Below are positions 17,104-24,311 of a stretch of DNA of 56,472 bases, in pieces. The notes below the pieces were generated by a model that ran no database searches, had not been told where the DNA came from, and worked only from the letters and a program-made list of their open reading frames with translations. Where the stretch lies: contig ONQE01000015.1 of the NCBI GenBank assembly GCA_900319925.1, positions 1-56,472 on the forward strand, written 5' to 3'. The stretch comes from an uncultured Bacteroidales bacterium (GTDB taxonomy: Bacteria > Bacteroidota > Bacteroidia > Bacteroidales > WCHB1-69). Numbering within the stretch: the stretch's first letter is position 1; each line of letters opens with the position of its first letter. Made by a program: the position numbers and the translations under genes.

Positions 17104-17859
17104 TTATTTTACCCACTGCAACCGGTAGAAATACCCAACTTCCGGATTTGTCAAGACATATTCGTAACTCTTGGAATGCGAATTGAAAGAAACTGTCTCA
17201 AGTATTTGATAATCCGTCGGGATTCCGCTGTTGATAGGTTTTCGCATAAATTGTGCCCTTTCTGAAAAACGATCGTCTTTATATGCCAATATCACACGGA
17301 AATCAACGACACTGATAGGTTCTTCAATCTTGACATCCAGATATGGTTGTGCAGTATTGTCCACATCATCCATGTTGGCATGGAAATGAACTACTGCGGA
17401 TTCATTGTAAGAAAGTGCTTTCTTGAATTTCAGGACAACATGGTCATAGTCATTCGAAGTGTTTTCAATTATTTTACCATCGCAATCCTGTAGGGTTGAG
17501 CTAATAATCGGCTGTTTGGAGCCTGACCATTTGAATGCCCATTTAATACTTGGTAAAAAGGCTCGCTTAGATTGAATCAGACGATAACCATCATAGATAA
17601 TGTGATTTTGGTTAATGTATTCACATTTTGTAAAGAACGAAAGCTTTATGTATTCCCTGTCAAATTCTTTGTGGACAATTTTGTGAATGGCATACCAAAC
17701 TGAAAGCAGCAATGCTACAAGAAAGACAATGATGGCAATCAACACAATAACAACCTTGCTTTGATCCGAACTCAAAGCGACAAAAAAGCCTGCAATTGAG
17801 GATATGCCACTCAAAATCGCAAGCCAAAACAATAATGTTTCTTTTGTATTGCCTGTCAT
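17104..17859 (-). CDS. Orphan two-helix membrane protein, AT-rich
   Basis: 251 residues that I do not recognise with confidence. Two adjacent transmembrane helices (about 8-30 and 34-58) are followed by a soluble, beta-rich domain of about 190 residues, with GYRLIQSKRAF, VVHFHANMDDVDNTAQPYLD, EEPISVVDFRVILAY and the end GYFYRLQWVK. The HFHANMDD segment is unusually rich in His and Asp. Two helices plus a beta domain is a plan seen in some anti-phage membrane effectors, but no partner enzyme is adjacent and I do not claim that role. The base composition is clearly more AT-rich than the neighbours, which suggests acquisition. It has its own promoter (17924-17931) and lies between inverted hairpins. 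Confidence 0.75.
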   Translation of the reverse strand: MTGNTKETLLFWLAILSGISSIAGFFVALSSDQSKVVIVLIAIIVFLVALLLSVWYAIHKIVHKEFDREYIKLSFFTKCEYINQNHIIYDGYRLIQSKRAFLPSIKWAFKWSGSKQPIISSTLQDCDGKIIENTSNDYDHVVLKFKKALSYNESAVVHFHANMDDVDNTAQPYLDVKIEEPISVVDFRVILAYKDDRFSERAQFMRKPINSGIPTDYQILETVSFNSHSKSYEYVLTNPEVGYFYRLQWVK

Positions 17860-17923
17860 ACTGTACTGATAACTAATCTGTTCCCATATTTATTTTTTTT
17901 ATTTTTGGTTTAATAAAACACCG

Positions 17924-17931
17924 CAAAAATA
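17924..17931 (-). promoter_or_regulatory. -7 box of the orphan membrane protein
   Basis: TATTTTTG on the minus strand, about 65 bases upstream of the start codon. Confidence 0.6.
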
Positions 17932-17998
17932 CACAAATTTTAATCACAAAACACTTCTCTCTGATTTTTTTCTAATAAAACGAATAATATCATAATAA

Positions 17999-18100
17999 AC
18001 CATTGTATATTATGACGTTATCTCTAAAAATATACGAAAAGAGGCCGGCGAAGCCACCTTCCACATCAACGAGGAAGTGCTCTCAAGCATCCGTATTTAA
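17999..18100 (+). pseudogene. Possible 3' end of a lost gene
   Basis: A plus-strand frame without an ATG reads ...NIRKEAGEATFHINEEVL and a few residues more to a stop at 18100. From 18041 the composition changes abruptly from AT-rich to GC-rich. It looks like the last 20-30 codons of a displaced gene, but it is too short to name. Confidence 0.3.
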
Positions 18101-18130
18101 TCTCGAACCGACTGGGGGCGGCGTGTGTAG

Positions 18131-18149
18131 TTGCGTGTCTCCGACACGC
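18131..18149. repeat. REP-like hairpin, right copy
   Basis: TTGCGTGTC-TCC-GACACGC, the inverted counterpart of the hairpin at 17070-17090. Confidence 0.7.
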
Positions 18150-18170
18150 TGACTCCGTGTGCGCACGCCC

Positions 18171-18454
18171 AACCCCACACGGCACTCACTTCGTTCGTTT
18201 CGTGTGGGGTTACTAAAATGACATCATCCCCATTGCCGCTACCGAGCTTCTGCCCCTGTGGGGCTCCTCGTGAACACGACAGCAAATCAACAGCCAACGA
18301 CCATCGGAACGGGAAGCGGATTTTCGAGGTGGTGGTGTAACGAACGGCAACAGAAAGGGCTGCCGCACTGCGACAGCCCTACAACCCGTTTTTTCTCGCT
18401 TTAGCGCTCACAGCGGCTTGGGCGTTTTTTTTTTATTAAGCCGCCCCGCCGCTG
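18171..18454. repeat. Cluster of palindromes in a gene-free stretch
   Basis: Three strong inverted repeats lie in a row: AACCCCACACG (18171-18181) with CGTGTGGGGTT (18201-18211); AGGGCTG (18356-18362) with CAGCCCT (18374-18380); and CAGCGGC plus GGGCG (18411-18424) with CGCCC plus GCCGCTG (18442-18454). The first encloses CACTCACTTCGTTCGTTT, which resembles REP-type sequences. Between them a plus-strand frame ends in GKRIFEVVV at 18340, perhaps another gene scrap. No intact gene is seen from 17860 to 18524. Confidence 0.65.
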
Positions 18455-18524
18455 TTCGCTGTTCCATTCTTGCTTTCTATTTTATTTCTTGCTTTTCCCT
18501 TTAGCATTCCATTCCGATGGTAAA

Positions 18525-19460
18525 CTAAGGGACGAGAACCAGACGCAAGCCGAGGCAGATGAGCCGAGAGTCGGGGGTGATGGCGTCCCGATACGAGGAA
18601 CGGCAGTTCCAGGCGTCGCTGTACCAGCCGCCACCACGGTACACGCGGGAGGAGCCCGAAGAGGCACCTTTGGGATTAGTCTGCGCGGCATCCGTGTAAT
18701 CGCCGTACCAGTCGGAACACCATTCATATACATTACCCGACATATCATAGATTCCAAGCTCATTGGGCTTTTTGGTCTTGACGACATGGGTGCCATAGTC
18801 GGGACTGCTTTTGCCTTTGTCGTAGGCATTAACCGTGTACCACGCCACAGTGTTAATGTCGTTACTGCCGCTGTATTTATAGCCTGCACTCTTCGTGCCA
18901 CCGCGTGCCGCAAATTCCCATTCGGCCTCGGTGGGCAGGCGGAATTTCTTGCCCGTGAGTTCGTTCAGCCTGCGGATGAACTCCTGGCAGTCCTCCCAGC
19001 TCACGTTCTCCACCGGACGTTTCAGCGATCCGCTGGTGGTCACCATGGCTGCATCCCATTCCTGCCGGGTGGGTACATGCATCGAACCCGGTTTCTTGGC
19101 GTTGAGCCTTTGCACATCGGCCACGAAAGCGTCGTAGCTGCACCGTGCCGCATCGGTTTCCTTGGGTTTGAACTCAGACGGGTTGCTACCCATCACCGCT
19201 TTCCACAGTTCCTGCGTCACCTCGGTCTCGCCGATGTAGTAGGTGGAGAGCGTCACCTTATGGGCGGGCTTCTCCCAATCGTAGGCATCGCTGCCCTGCT
19301 CGCTGGTAGCCCCCATGGTGAACGTGCCGCCCTGCACCCGTATCATCTTGAAGCTCACGCCCTTCACCGTGATGGTGAGAGGACTTTGGGTCTGTTGTGC
19401 GAAAACAAGCGCCGGCGCCGCCACCAGCAGCGCCAACGCGATATAGAAACGTTTAGTCAT
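18525..19460 (-). CDS. Secreted SUMF1 (formylglycine-generating-enzyme-like) protein
   Basis: 311 residues from the ATG at 19460, with a signal peptide ending VFAQQ. The SUMF1 fold begins FKMIRVQGGTFTMGATS and continues with KVTLSTYYIGETEVTQELW, FRLPTEAEWEFAARGG, DMSGNVYEWCSDWYGDY and RVYRGGGWYSDAWNCRSSYR. A segment before the canonical core (DVQRLNAKKPGSMHVPTRQE) mirrors the later RRLNELTGKKFRLPTEAEWE, as if part of the fold had been duplicated. The copper-binding cysteines of true formylglycine-generating enzymes are not evident, so binding or another role is more likely than sulfatase activation. It lies 26 bases downstream of a small secreted protein and probably shares its transcript. 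Confidence 0.88.
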   Translation of the reverse strand: MTKRFYIALALLVAAPALVFAQQTQSPLTITVKGVSFKMIRVQGGTFTMGATSEQGSDAYDWEKPAHKVTLSTYYIGETEVTQELWKAVMGSNPSEFKPKETDAARCSYDAFVADVQRLNAKKPGSMHVPTRQEWDAAMVTTSGSLKRPVENVSWEDCQEFIRRLNELTGKKFRLPTEAEWEFAARGGTKSAGYKYSGSNDINTVAWYTVNAYDKGKSSPDYGTHVVKTKKPNELGIYDMSGNVYEWCSDWYGDYTDAAQTNPKGASSGSSRVYRGGGWYSDAWNCRSSYRDAITPDSRLICLGLRLVLVP

Positions 19461-19486
19461 ATTTATTATCAATTCAATCCTTTAGA

Positions 19487-19873
19487 CTAACTTTCTTTAG
19501 CCGTCAACTTATAATTACCCCCATCTGACAACCTAACATCTTTAATCTCATAACAAGTTCCAAACTGGCAAAATGTAATGCGTTCTATGTAGTCGCCGCG
19601 CTTAGAGTCCCAGCTCATAGTACATTTTCCATCGCTGTCAACCCAGTATTTTTCCCAACCGCCTTCATCTGTCCAGCTCGCTTTGTGAAAATAGACCGTC
19701 ATATTGCCAGAGACGAAATGGCTTCCATCGGGCAGAAATATCTCCACCTTGCAACTGTATTGATCCCCACTCGAGACATCGGTATCGTTATTTGCTTTGG
19801 TAAATGCGCTTAAGACAAAAGCCGCCGTCATGACCAGAGCCATCAGCCCCATCACTTTGAAAGTTTTTTTCAT
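19487..19873 (-). CDS. Small secreted protein of unknown function
   Basis: 128 residues from the ATG at 19873, which starts MKKTFKVMGLMALVMTAAF, a good signal peptide ending near SAFTKA. The mature part is about 100 residues, beta-rich and Trp/Tyr-rich (GNMTVYFHKASWTDEGGWEK, CTMSWDSKRGDYIERITF), with three or four cysteines (SCKVE, KCTMS, FCQFGTCYE) that could form disulfides. I do not recognise the family. It precedes the SUMF1 gene and may work with it. The frame is open 16 codons further upstream, but the signal peptide supports the start given. Confidence 0.7.
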   Translation of the reverse strand: MKKTFKVMGLMALVMTAAFVLSAFTKANNDTDVSSGDQYSCKVEIFLPDGSHFVSGNMTVYFHKASWTDEGGWEKYWVDSDGKCTMSWDSKRGDYIERITFCQFGTCYEIKDVRLSDGGNYKLTAKES

Positions 19874-20003
19874 ACGAATTTGTCGCCGCGTTATATCCCA
19901 TCCGGCACCGTCGGTTTTCATACTAAAAATTGATTAAAGATGTGCCGGAAGAGTTCAGGACGTTACGCACACAAAAAAAGCGTGGCACTTTTTCGCCTTC
20001 ATC

Positions 20004-20131
20004 GGTTGTTCTGAGGTCTTCGACTACCTACAATTCCCAATTACAACGAGTAAAGCCCACGCCATACGGCGGGAGCGTCGCTGCTTCACTCTGGGAATTG
20101 TTTTTGAAATTGTCGAAGTTTCAGAACAACC
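20004..20131. mobile_element. 128-base hairpin element (MITE/REP-like)
   Basis: Nested inverted repeats are GGTTGTTCTGA (20004-20014) with TCAGAACAACC (20121-20131), CTTCGAC (20018-20024) with GTCGAAG (20112-20118), and CAATTCCCA (20031-20039) with TGGGAATTG (20092-20100). They enclose a 52-base GC-rich centre with GCCATACGGCG. It has no coding capacity. The shape suggests a non-autonomous element mobilised by a transposase elsewhere. A further small palindrome, GCATAA-CGGAA-TTATGC, lies near 20170. The 19874-20214 gap holds no other feature I can name. Confidence 0.65.
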
Positions 20132-20214
20132 AGATAAGCTACTTCGCTTTTTCCTATTCTATGGTGTGCATAACGGAATTATGCGGTTCTGATCATAGGC
20201 GATTTGCTTCGTTA

Positions 20215-20283
20215 CTACTTATTTTCTTTTTTCAACAGTTTCGGGTGTTCCAGTCTTTCCTTGTCTCTACGCGGTTCTCTCAT
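20215..20283 (-). pseudogene. Stub of a HEPN/DUF86 toxin
   Basis: The ATG lies inside the end of the MNT gene (17-base overlap), as is usual for MNT-HEPN pairs. The frame starts MREPRRDKERLEH, the typical beginning of DUF86 HEPN proteins, then changes to PKLLKKENK and stops after 22 codons. A full HEPN partner has about 110 residues with an RX4-6H catalytic motif, which is missing here. The 128-base hairpin element lies 84 bases beyond. Confidence 0.7.
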
Positions 20284-20563
20284 AAACCAATTTTCTATCT
20301 TGTTCTACACTTTTCCGGGCAAAAGGGGCCAACGACCGCTCTGTCACCAAATCCACATTCCGACCTAAAAGTTCCTTTAATTCCTCATACATGCCGAAAA
20401 AATCCATTCCTACTGTCTGGGAGTGGTCCAAAACAATGAGAATATCCACATCGCTTTGGGATGTTTCCTCTCCGCGGGCGAAGGAACCAAACAGCCAAGC
20501 TTTCAAAACCGGTTTTGTCTTGAAGTACTCCGCTAACATGTTCGACATCATTTCAGTACTCAT
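20267..20563 (-). CDS. MNT-type nucleotidyltransferase (antitoxin-like)
   Basis: 98 residues. The minimal nucleotidyltransferase signature is WLFGSFARGEETSQSDVDIL: the GSxxRG and DVD metal-binding motifs are intact. In MNT-HEPN pairs this protein neutralises the HEPN RNase, in known cases by AMPylating it. The toxin gene that should follow is reduced to a stub (20215-20283), so this is now an orphan. The ATG at 20563 is chosen because the promoter (20588-20595) overlaps the longer reading from 20608. Confidence 0.85.
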   Translation of the reverse strand: MSTEMMSNMLAEYFKTKPVLKAWLFGSFARGEETSQSDVDILIVLDHSQTVGMDFFGMYEELKELLGRNVDLVTERSLAPFARKSVEQDRKLVYERTA

Positions 20564-20587
20564 AATCAGAATGTTTTTTTCAACCCG

Positions 20588-20595
20588 CAAAGATA
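20588..20595 (-). promoter_or_regulatory. -7 box of the MNT gene
   Basis: TATCTTTG on the minus strand, ending 24 bases upstream of the chosen start. Confidence 0.65.
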
Positions 20596-20645
20596 CAACT
20601 TTTTCCATATAACCGCTACCTTGGAAGTTTCAGGTTTCAGGGGAG

Positions 20646-21959
20646 TTACTCTCCCCCTTTAGGAGGGTTGGGTGGGTCAAACTCCAACGACAGCTGTGCC
20701 TCCCTCGCGGCAAGCTTCTGTTCGGCCTTGGAGACCAGCAGCGGGCGGAGACGTTCGGGGCTGAGCTCGTTGATGCCGAGGAGGGGCTGCAGGTTGGAGG
20801 CGCCGAGCTCGTGGCAGGTGATGAAGTACTTCGCCTTCTTCATCACCACGCCCATCTTCTTGAGGTCGAAGGTGGTCAACCGGTTGAAACGGCGGGAGTT
20901 GACGATGAGCCACGCCGACTTGGTGCCGAGACCGGGCACGCGGAGCAGCATCTCGTAATCCGCCGTGTTAATATCCACGGGGAAAAATTCGGGATGCCGC
21001 AACGCCCACGCCAACTTGGGATCAATCTCCAAGTCGAGATTCGCATGGGCATCATCCACCAACTCATCCACTTTGAAATGGTAGAATCGGAGCAGCCAGT
21101 CGGCCTGGTAGAGACGGTTCTCTCGTACCAACGGAGGCTGTTTCAGCACCGGCAACCGCGAGCCGTAGGTGTTCACGCTCACGTAGCCCGAGTAATAGAC
21201 GCGGCGCATCGTGGGCTGGTTGTATAGCAGGGACGACATGCCGAGGATGTCGCGGTCGGTCTCCTTCGTGGCCCCCACAATCATCTGGGTCGATTGCCCA
21301 GCAGGCACGAAGCGAGGTGCATGGCGGTACTTCTTACGGTCCTCCTTGTTCTCGAGCACGCCCTGCTGGATGAGCTGCATCGGCTGGAAGACGCTCTTGT
21401 GGCTTTTTTCCGGCGCGAGCATCTTGAGCGACTCCTCCTTGGGAATCTCGATGTTCACGCTCATACGGTCGGCGTAACGGCCAGCCTCCGCAAGCAACTC
21501 CTGCGAGGCGCCGGGAATGCTTTTGAGATGGATGTAGCCGTTGAAGCGGTGGATGAGCCGCAGGTCGCGCACGATGGCCGTGAGCCGCTCCATCGTGTAG
21601 TCAGGGTTGCGCACCACCCCACTCGACAGAAACAATCCCTCGATGTAATTACGGCGGTAGAACTCCATCGTGATCTCCTCCAACTCGCTGACACTGAGCG
21701 TGGCCCGTTTGATGTCGTTGCTACAGCGGTTGATGCAGTAGGCGCAATCGTACATGCAATGGTTGGTGAGCATCACCTTCAGCAACGAGATACAGCGGCC
21801 ATCGTCGGCGAAAGAGTGGCAGATGCCGACACCGCCAACCGTGTTGCCCACCATCCCCTTCTTGCCGCCGCGCACGGTACCGCTCGACGAGCACGAAACA
21901 TCGTACTTGGCCGATTCCGCAAGCACGCGAAGCTTCTCCATTGTCTTGTCGGTGAGCAT
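20646..21959 (-). CDS. TIGR03916-type radical SAM protein (putative DNA modification/repair)
   Basis: 437 residues. The iron-sulfur motif CX3CX2C is in NHCMYDCAYC (about residues 68-75), preceded by the family signature KYDVSCSSSGTVRGGKKG. The C-terminal part holds a helix-hairpin-helix, LLRVPGLGTKSAWLIVNSRR, fit for DNA binding. I know this as the radical SAM family linked to uracil-DNA-glycosylase-like proteins; the reaction is not established. Its usual partner is the TIGR03915-type gene at 16069-16857. It lies 81 bases downstream of the acyl-CoA ligase, separated by a GC-rich hairpin. Met7 (21941) is an alternative start. Confidence 0.88.
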   Translation of the reverse strand: MLTDKTMEKLRVLAESAKYDVSCSSSGTVRGGKKGMVGNTVGGVGICHSFADDGRCISLLKVMLTNHCMYDCAYCINRCSNDIKRATLSVSELEEITMEFYRRNYIEGLFLSSGVVRNPDYTMERLTAIVRDLRLIHRFNGYIHLKSIPGASQELLAEAGRYADRMSVNIEIPKEESLKMLAPEKSHKSVFQPMQLIQQGVLENKEDRKKYRHAPRFVPAGQSTQMIVGATKETDRDILGMSSLLYNQPTMRRVYYSGYVSVNTYGSRLPVLKQPPLVRENRLYQADWLLRFYHFKVDELVDDAHANLDLEIDPKLAWALRHPEFFPVDINTADYEMLLRVPGLGTKSAWLIVNSRRFNRLTTFDLKKMGVVMKKAKYFITCHELGASNLQPLLGINELSPERLRPLLVSKAEQKLAAREAQLSLEFDPPNPPKGGE

Positions 21960-21988
21960 ATTACGATAGGTTTACCGTTTTATTGAGA

Positions 21989-22016
21989 GCGGCCGGTGCC
22001 GTTGCGCACCGACCGC
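21989..22016. terminator. GC-rich hairpin between ligase and radical SAM genes
   Basis: GCGGccGGTGC (21989-21999) can pair with GCACCgaCCGC (22006-22016). There is no T tract on either side, so termination is uncertain. Confidence 0.4.
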
Positions 22017-22040
22017 AATACAGATCACTAAATGGCGTGC

Positions 22041-23765
22041 CTACTTGGTGTAAAGGTAGCGTTTGATGCTCTTCTTCGGCGTCTTCTCGAACTCCTGGAT
22101 GTGCACCTCGACCTCGTTGATCTGCTCGTAAGCGGCGAGGTTCTTGTTCACCTCCTTGCGCACATTGTCGAGCTCGCGCGCCACGCCGGCGGAATCCAGT
22201 CCGGCCGCATCGCAGGCGTCAATGTCGGGGTGGATGAGCGCCACAATGCGGTTCTCACGCTGCACCACGATGCTCTCCATCACGAACGGCATGTTGTTGA
22301 GTTTGTCCTCGATCTCTTCGGGGTAGATGTTCTGACCCGACGGACCGAGCAACATGGTCTTGCAGCGTCCCTTGATGAAGATGTTACCGTCCTTATCAAC
22401 GTAGCCGAGGTCTCCGGTGCGGAGCCAACCGTCGTCGGTGAAGCTGCCCTTCGTGGCTTCCTCGTTCTTGTAGTAGCCGAGCATCACGTTGTCGCCGCGG
22501 ACCACAATCTCGCCGACACCTTCGGAATTCACGTCATCGATGCGCACCTCCATATTGTCCAAAATTTGTCCGCAGCTGGTGGGTACGAACTTGGACCAGT
22601 GCGAGTAAGAGATGAGCGGGGCGGTCTCCGTCATACCATAGCCGATGGTGAACGGGAATTTGAGCTTGCGCAGGAACTTTTCGACCTCGACATTCATGGC
22701 CGCACCGCCGATGATGACCTGCTCGAAAGAGCCGCCGAACACGCCGACGAGCTTCTTGCGGATCTGGCTGAGCAGCACGTCGTCGATATAAGGCACCTTG
22801 AGCACCCAGTTCATAGGCGGTTTGGCAATCATGGGTTGGATCTGCTTGCGGTAGATTTTCTCGATGATGAGCGGCACACTCAGAATGAGAGTGGGCTTGA
22901 TCTCGGAGAAGGCGGCAAGAAGCACCTTCGGGGTCGGTGTTTTGGTGATGAAGTAGGTATGACCTCCGATGGTGGAGTTTCCGAGGAAGTCGAAAGCGCA
23001 ACCGTAGGCGTGGGCCAGCGGCAGGAACGTCACCATACGGTCGCCGGGGAAGAGTAGCTTGTGCGACGGATTGCCGGCGGCGTACGCGTGATGGCCGAAG
23101 ATGGCGTTGGAGGCCAGCGCGCGCCCAGTCGTCATCACTCCTTTTGAGAACCCCGTTGTTCCCGACGTGTAGTTGATAGAGGCCAGTTCCTCATTGTCCT
23201 TGTAGTCGTAGCGGATGCTGTCGGGGAAGAACATCCCCTGGAACTTCGCATCGAAGAGTTTCTGGATAGCCTCCGGGGAGATGATTTCGCGCGGCAACTC
23301 GAAACGGGTGCCCGACTCCTCATCGATGATGGGCAGCGCACTCTCAATGACCGTCAACGGACGGAAGTCGGTGAGTGAGAAGACCGCACGCACCTGGCCG
23401 AGCTCGTTCTCGTCAAGATGATCCCAGTAATAGTCACCGGAGAAGAGCAGTTTGGAGTCGGAATGCTTGATGATATGATGGACGTTCTCGGGACGGAAAT
23501 CCTGCAGGATGGGGACGATGACCGCGCCGTAGGTGACGGTGGCGATATAGGCGACGGCCCAACGGGTGCAGTTCTTCCCGATGAGGGCGATACGGTCGTT
23601 CTTCTGGATGCCGCACTGCTCAAACAGCAGATGCAACTTCTCGACCTGCTCGGCCACCTGACCGTAGGTGAGCGTGAATTTTGTCTCATAATCTGTGAAG
23701 GCTTCCAGGTCCCAATAGCGACGGAACGAATCTTCGAACAGACGCACAAAGTTTTCTTTTATCAT
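22041..23765 (-). CDS. AMP-forming acyl-CoA/acyl-ACP ligase
   Basis: 574 residues of the ANL adenylating superfamily. The P-loop-like motif is SINYTSGTTGFSKGVMT (about residue 190). Further motifs are GYGMTETAPLISYSHWS, WLRTGDLGYVDKDGNIF and GRCKTMLLGPSGQNIYPEEI, which holds the hinge region. The C-terminal KTPKKSIKRYLY contains the catalytic Lys position. It most likely activates long-chain fatty acids for CoA or ACP transfer at the inner membrane; the substrate cannot be told from the sequence. No clear -7 box was found upstream; the 23766-23911 gap is otherwise featureless. Confidence 0.92.
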   Translation of the reverse strand: MIKENFVRLFEDSFRRYWDLEAFTDYETKFTLTYGQVAEQVEKLHLLFEQCGIQKNDRIALIGKNCTRWAVAYIATVTYGAVIVPILQDFRPENVHHIIKHSDSKLLFSGDYYWDHLDENELGQVRAVFSLTDFRPLTVIESALPIIDEESGTRFELPREIISPEAIQKLFDAKFQGMFFPDSIRYDYKDNEELASINYTSGTTGFSKGVMTTGRALASNAIFGHHAYAAGNPSHKLLFPGDRMVTFLPLAHAYGCAFDFLGNSTIGGHTYFITKTPTPKVLLAAFSEIKPTLILSVPLIIEKIYRKQIQPMIAKPPMNWVLKVPYIDDVLLSQIRKKLVGVFGGSFEQVIIGGAAMNVEVEKFLRKLKFPFTIGYGMTETAPLISYSHWSKFVPTSCGQILDNMEVRIDDVNSEGVGEIVVRGDNVMLGYYKNEEATKGSFTDDGWLRTGDLGYVDKDGNIFIKGRCKTMLLGPSGQNIYPEEIEDKLNNMPFVMESIVVQRENRIVALIHPDIDACDAAGLDSAGVARELDNVRKEVNKNLAAYEQINEVEVHIQEFEKTPKKSIKRYLYTK

Positions 23766-23911
23766 TGTCTTGGTTTTAAGTTAATGTTCTATCGTTTTAA
23801 TATTTAAGCAATTACAACACGTCATTGTATAAAATGGCGACTGTTTTTTGCGGCTGCAAAGAAACGATTTTTTTTGTTAAGATTTGAATGCGGTGGAATG
23901 CGAAAAAAGTG

Positions 23912-23919
23912 TATCTTTG
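23912..23919 (+). promoter_or_regulatory. -7 box of tRNA-Leu
   Basis: TATCTTTG followed by GCCG, 45 bases before the tRNA. Confidence 0.7.
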
Positions 23920-23964
23920 CCGCCGATTTGAGAGTCGTGTGTTTCACGCGTTCAATCGACAGAA

Positions 23965-24048
23965 GCCGAAGTGGCGGAATAGGTAGACGCGTTGGTCTCA
24001 AAAACCAATGAGGTAACACTCGTACCGGTTCGATCCCGGTCTTCGGTA
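23965..24048 (+). tRNA. tRNA-Leu (anticodon CAA)
   Basis: 84 bases. The acceptor stem GCCGAAG pairs with CTTCGGT, the anticodon stem is TTGGT/ACCAA around loop CTCAAAA, a long variable arm is present as expected for Leu, and the T arm is CCGG-TTCGATC-CCGG. CCA is not encoded. It reads UUG. Confidence 0.95.
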
Positions 24049-24055
24049 CTCCAAG

Positions 24056-24092
24056 AAAAAAGCACTTAGTCAAACGGTTAAGTGCTTTTTTT
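24056..24092 (+). terminator. Terminator after tRNA-Leu
   Basis: AAAAAGCACTTA pairs with TAAGTGCTTTTT around a 10-base loop; the stem core is 24061-24068 with 24079-24086, followed by a T tract. Confidence 0.85.
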
Positions 24093-24116
24093 GTACCCTC
24101 TCTTCGGGCTTTTTTG

Positions 24117-24189
24117 TGGAGCCGACGGGAGTCGGACCCGCGACCTCATGCTTGCGGAGCATGCGCTCTACCAACTGAGCTACGACCCC
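24117..24189 (-). tRNA. tRNA-Ala (anticodon CGC) with C33 and C55
   Basis: 73 bases. The acceptor stem GGGGTCG/CGGCTCC includes the G3-U70 pair that marks Ala tRNAs. The anticodon stem is CATGC/GCATG around loop TCCGCAA, so the anticodon is CGC (reads GCG). The base before the anticodon is C rather than the near-universal T33, and the T loop is TCCGACT, so position 55 is C instead of T. CCA is not encoded. All stems pair, so it looks transcribed and folded, but the two changes are odd. Confidence 0.9.
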
Positions 24190-24203
24190 TTGATTTCGGG
24201 CGG

Positions 24204-24211
24204 CAAAAATA
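24204..24211 (-). promoter_or_regulatory. -7 box of tRNA-Ala
   Basis: TATTTTTG on the minus strand, 14 bases upstream of the tRNA 5' end. Confidence 0.7.
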
Positions 24212-24311
24212 CAAAATTATCGGACATCTCCAACATCTGTTGAAAAAAATCCTGTCCTTTCATCCCATCTACATATCGGAATGGTGACGACCAGCGTCAT
24301 CTACGACAACA

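Noticed and set aside
18525..19460. True formylglycine-generating enzyme with a sulfatase partner
   Set aside because: No sulfatase is nearby and the active-site cysteines are not evident; secreted SUMF1 proteins of other function are common in this phylum.
19930..20439. Plus-strand frame across the hairpin element and MNT gene
   Set aside because: It runs through inverted repeats and antisense to the MNT gene, and has no domain.
17104..20563. A CBASS-like system made of the two-helix membrane protein and the MNT nucleotidyltransferase
   Set aside because: The MNT protein is of the small antitoxin type with a HEPN stub attached, is 2.4 kb away under its own promoter, and no cyclic-nucleotide synthase features are visible.
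23822..24073. Minus-strand small protein
   Set aside because: It lies across tRNA-Leu and its terminator on the opposite strand.
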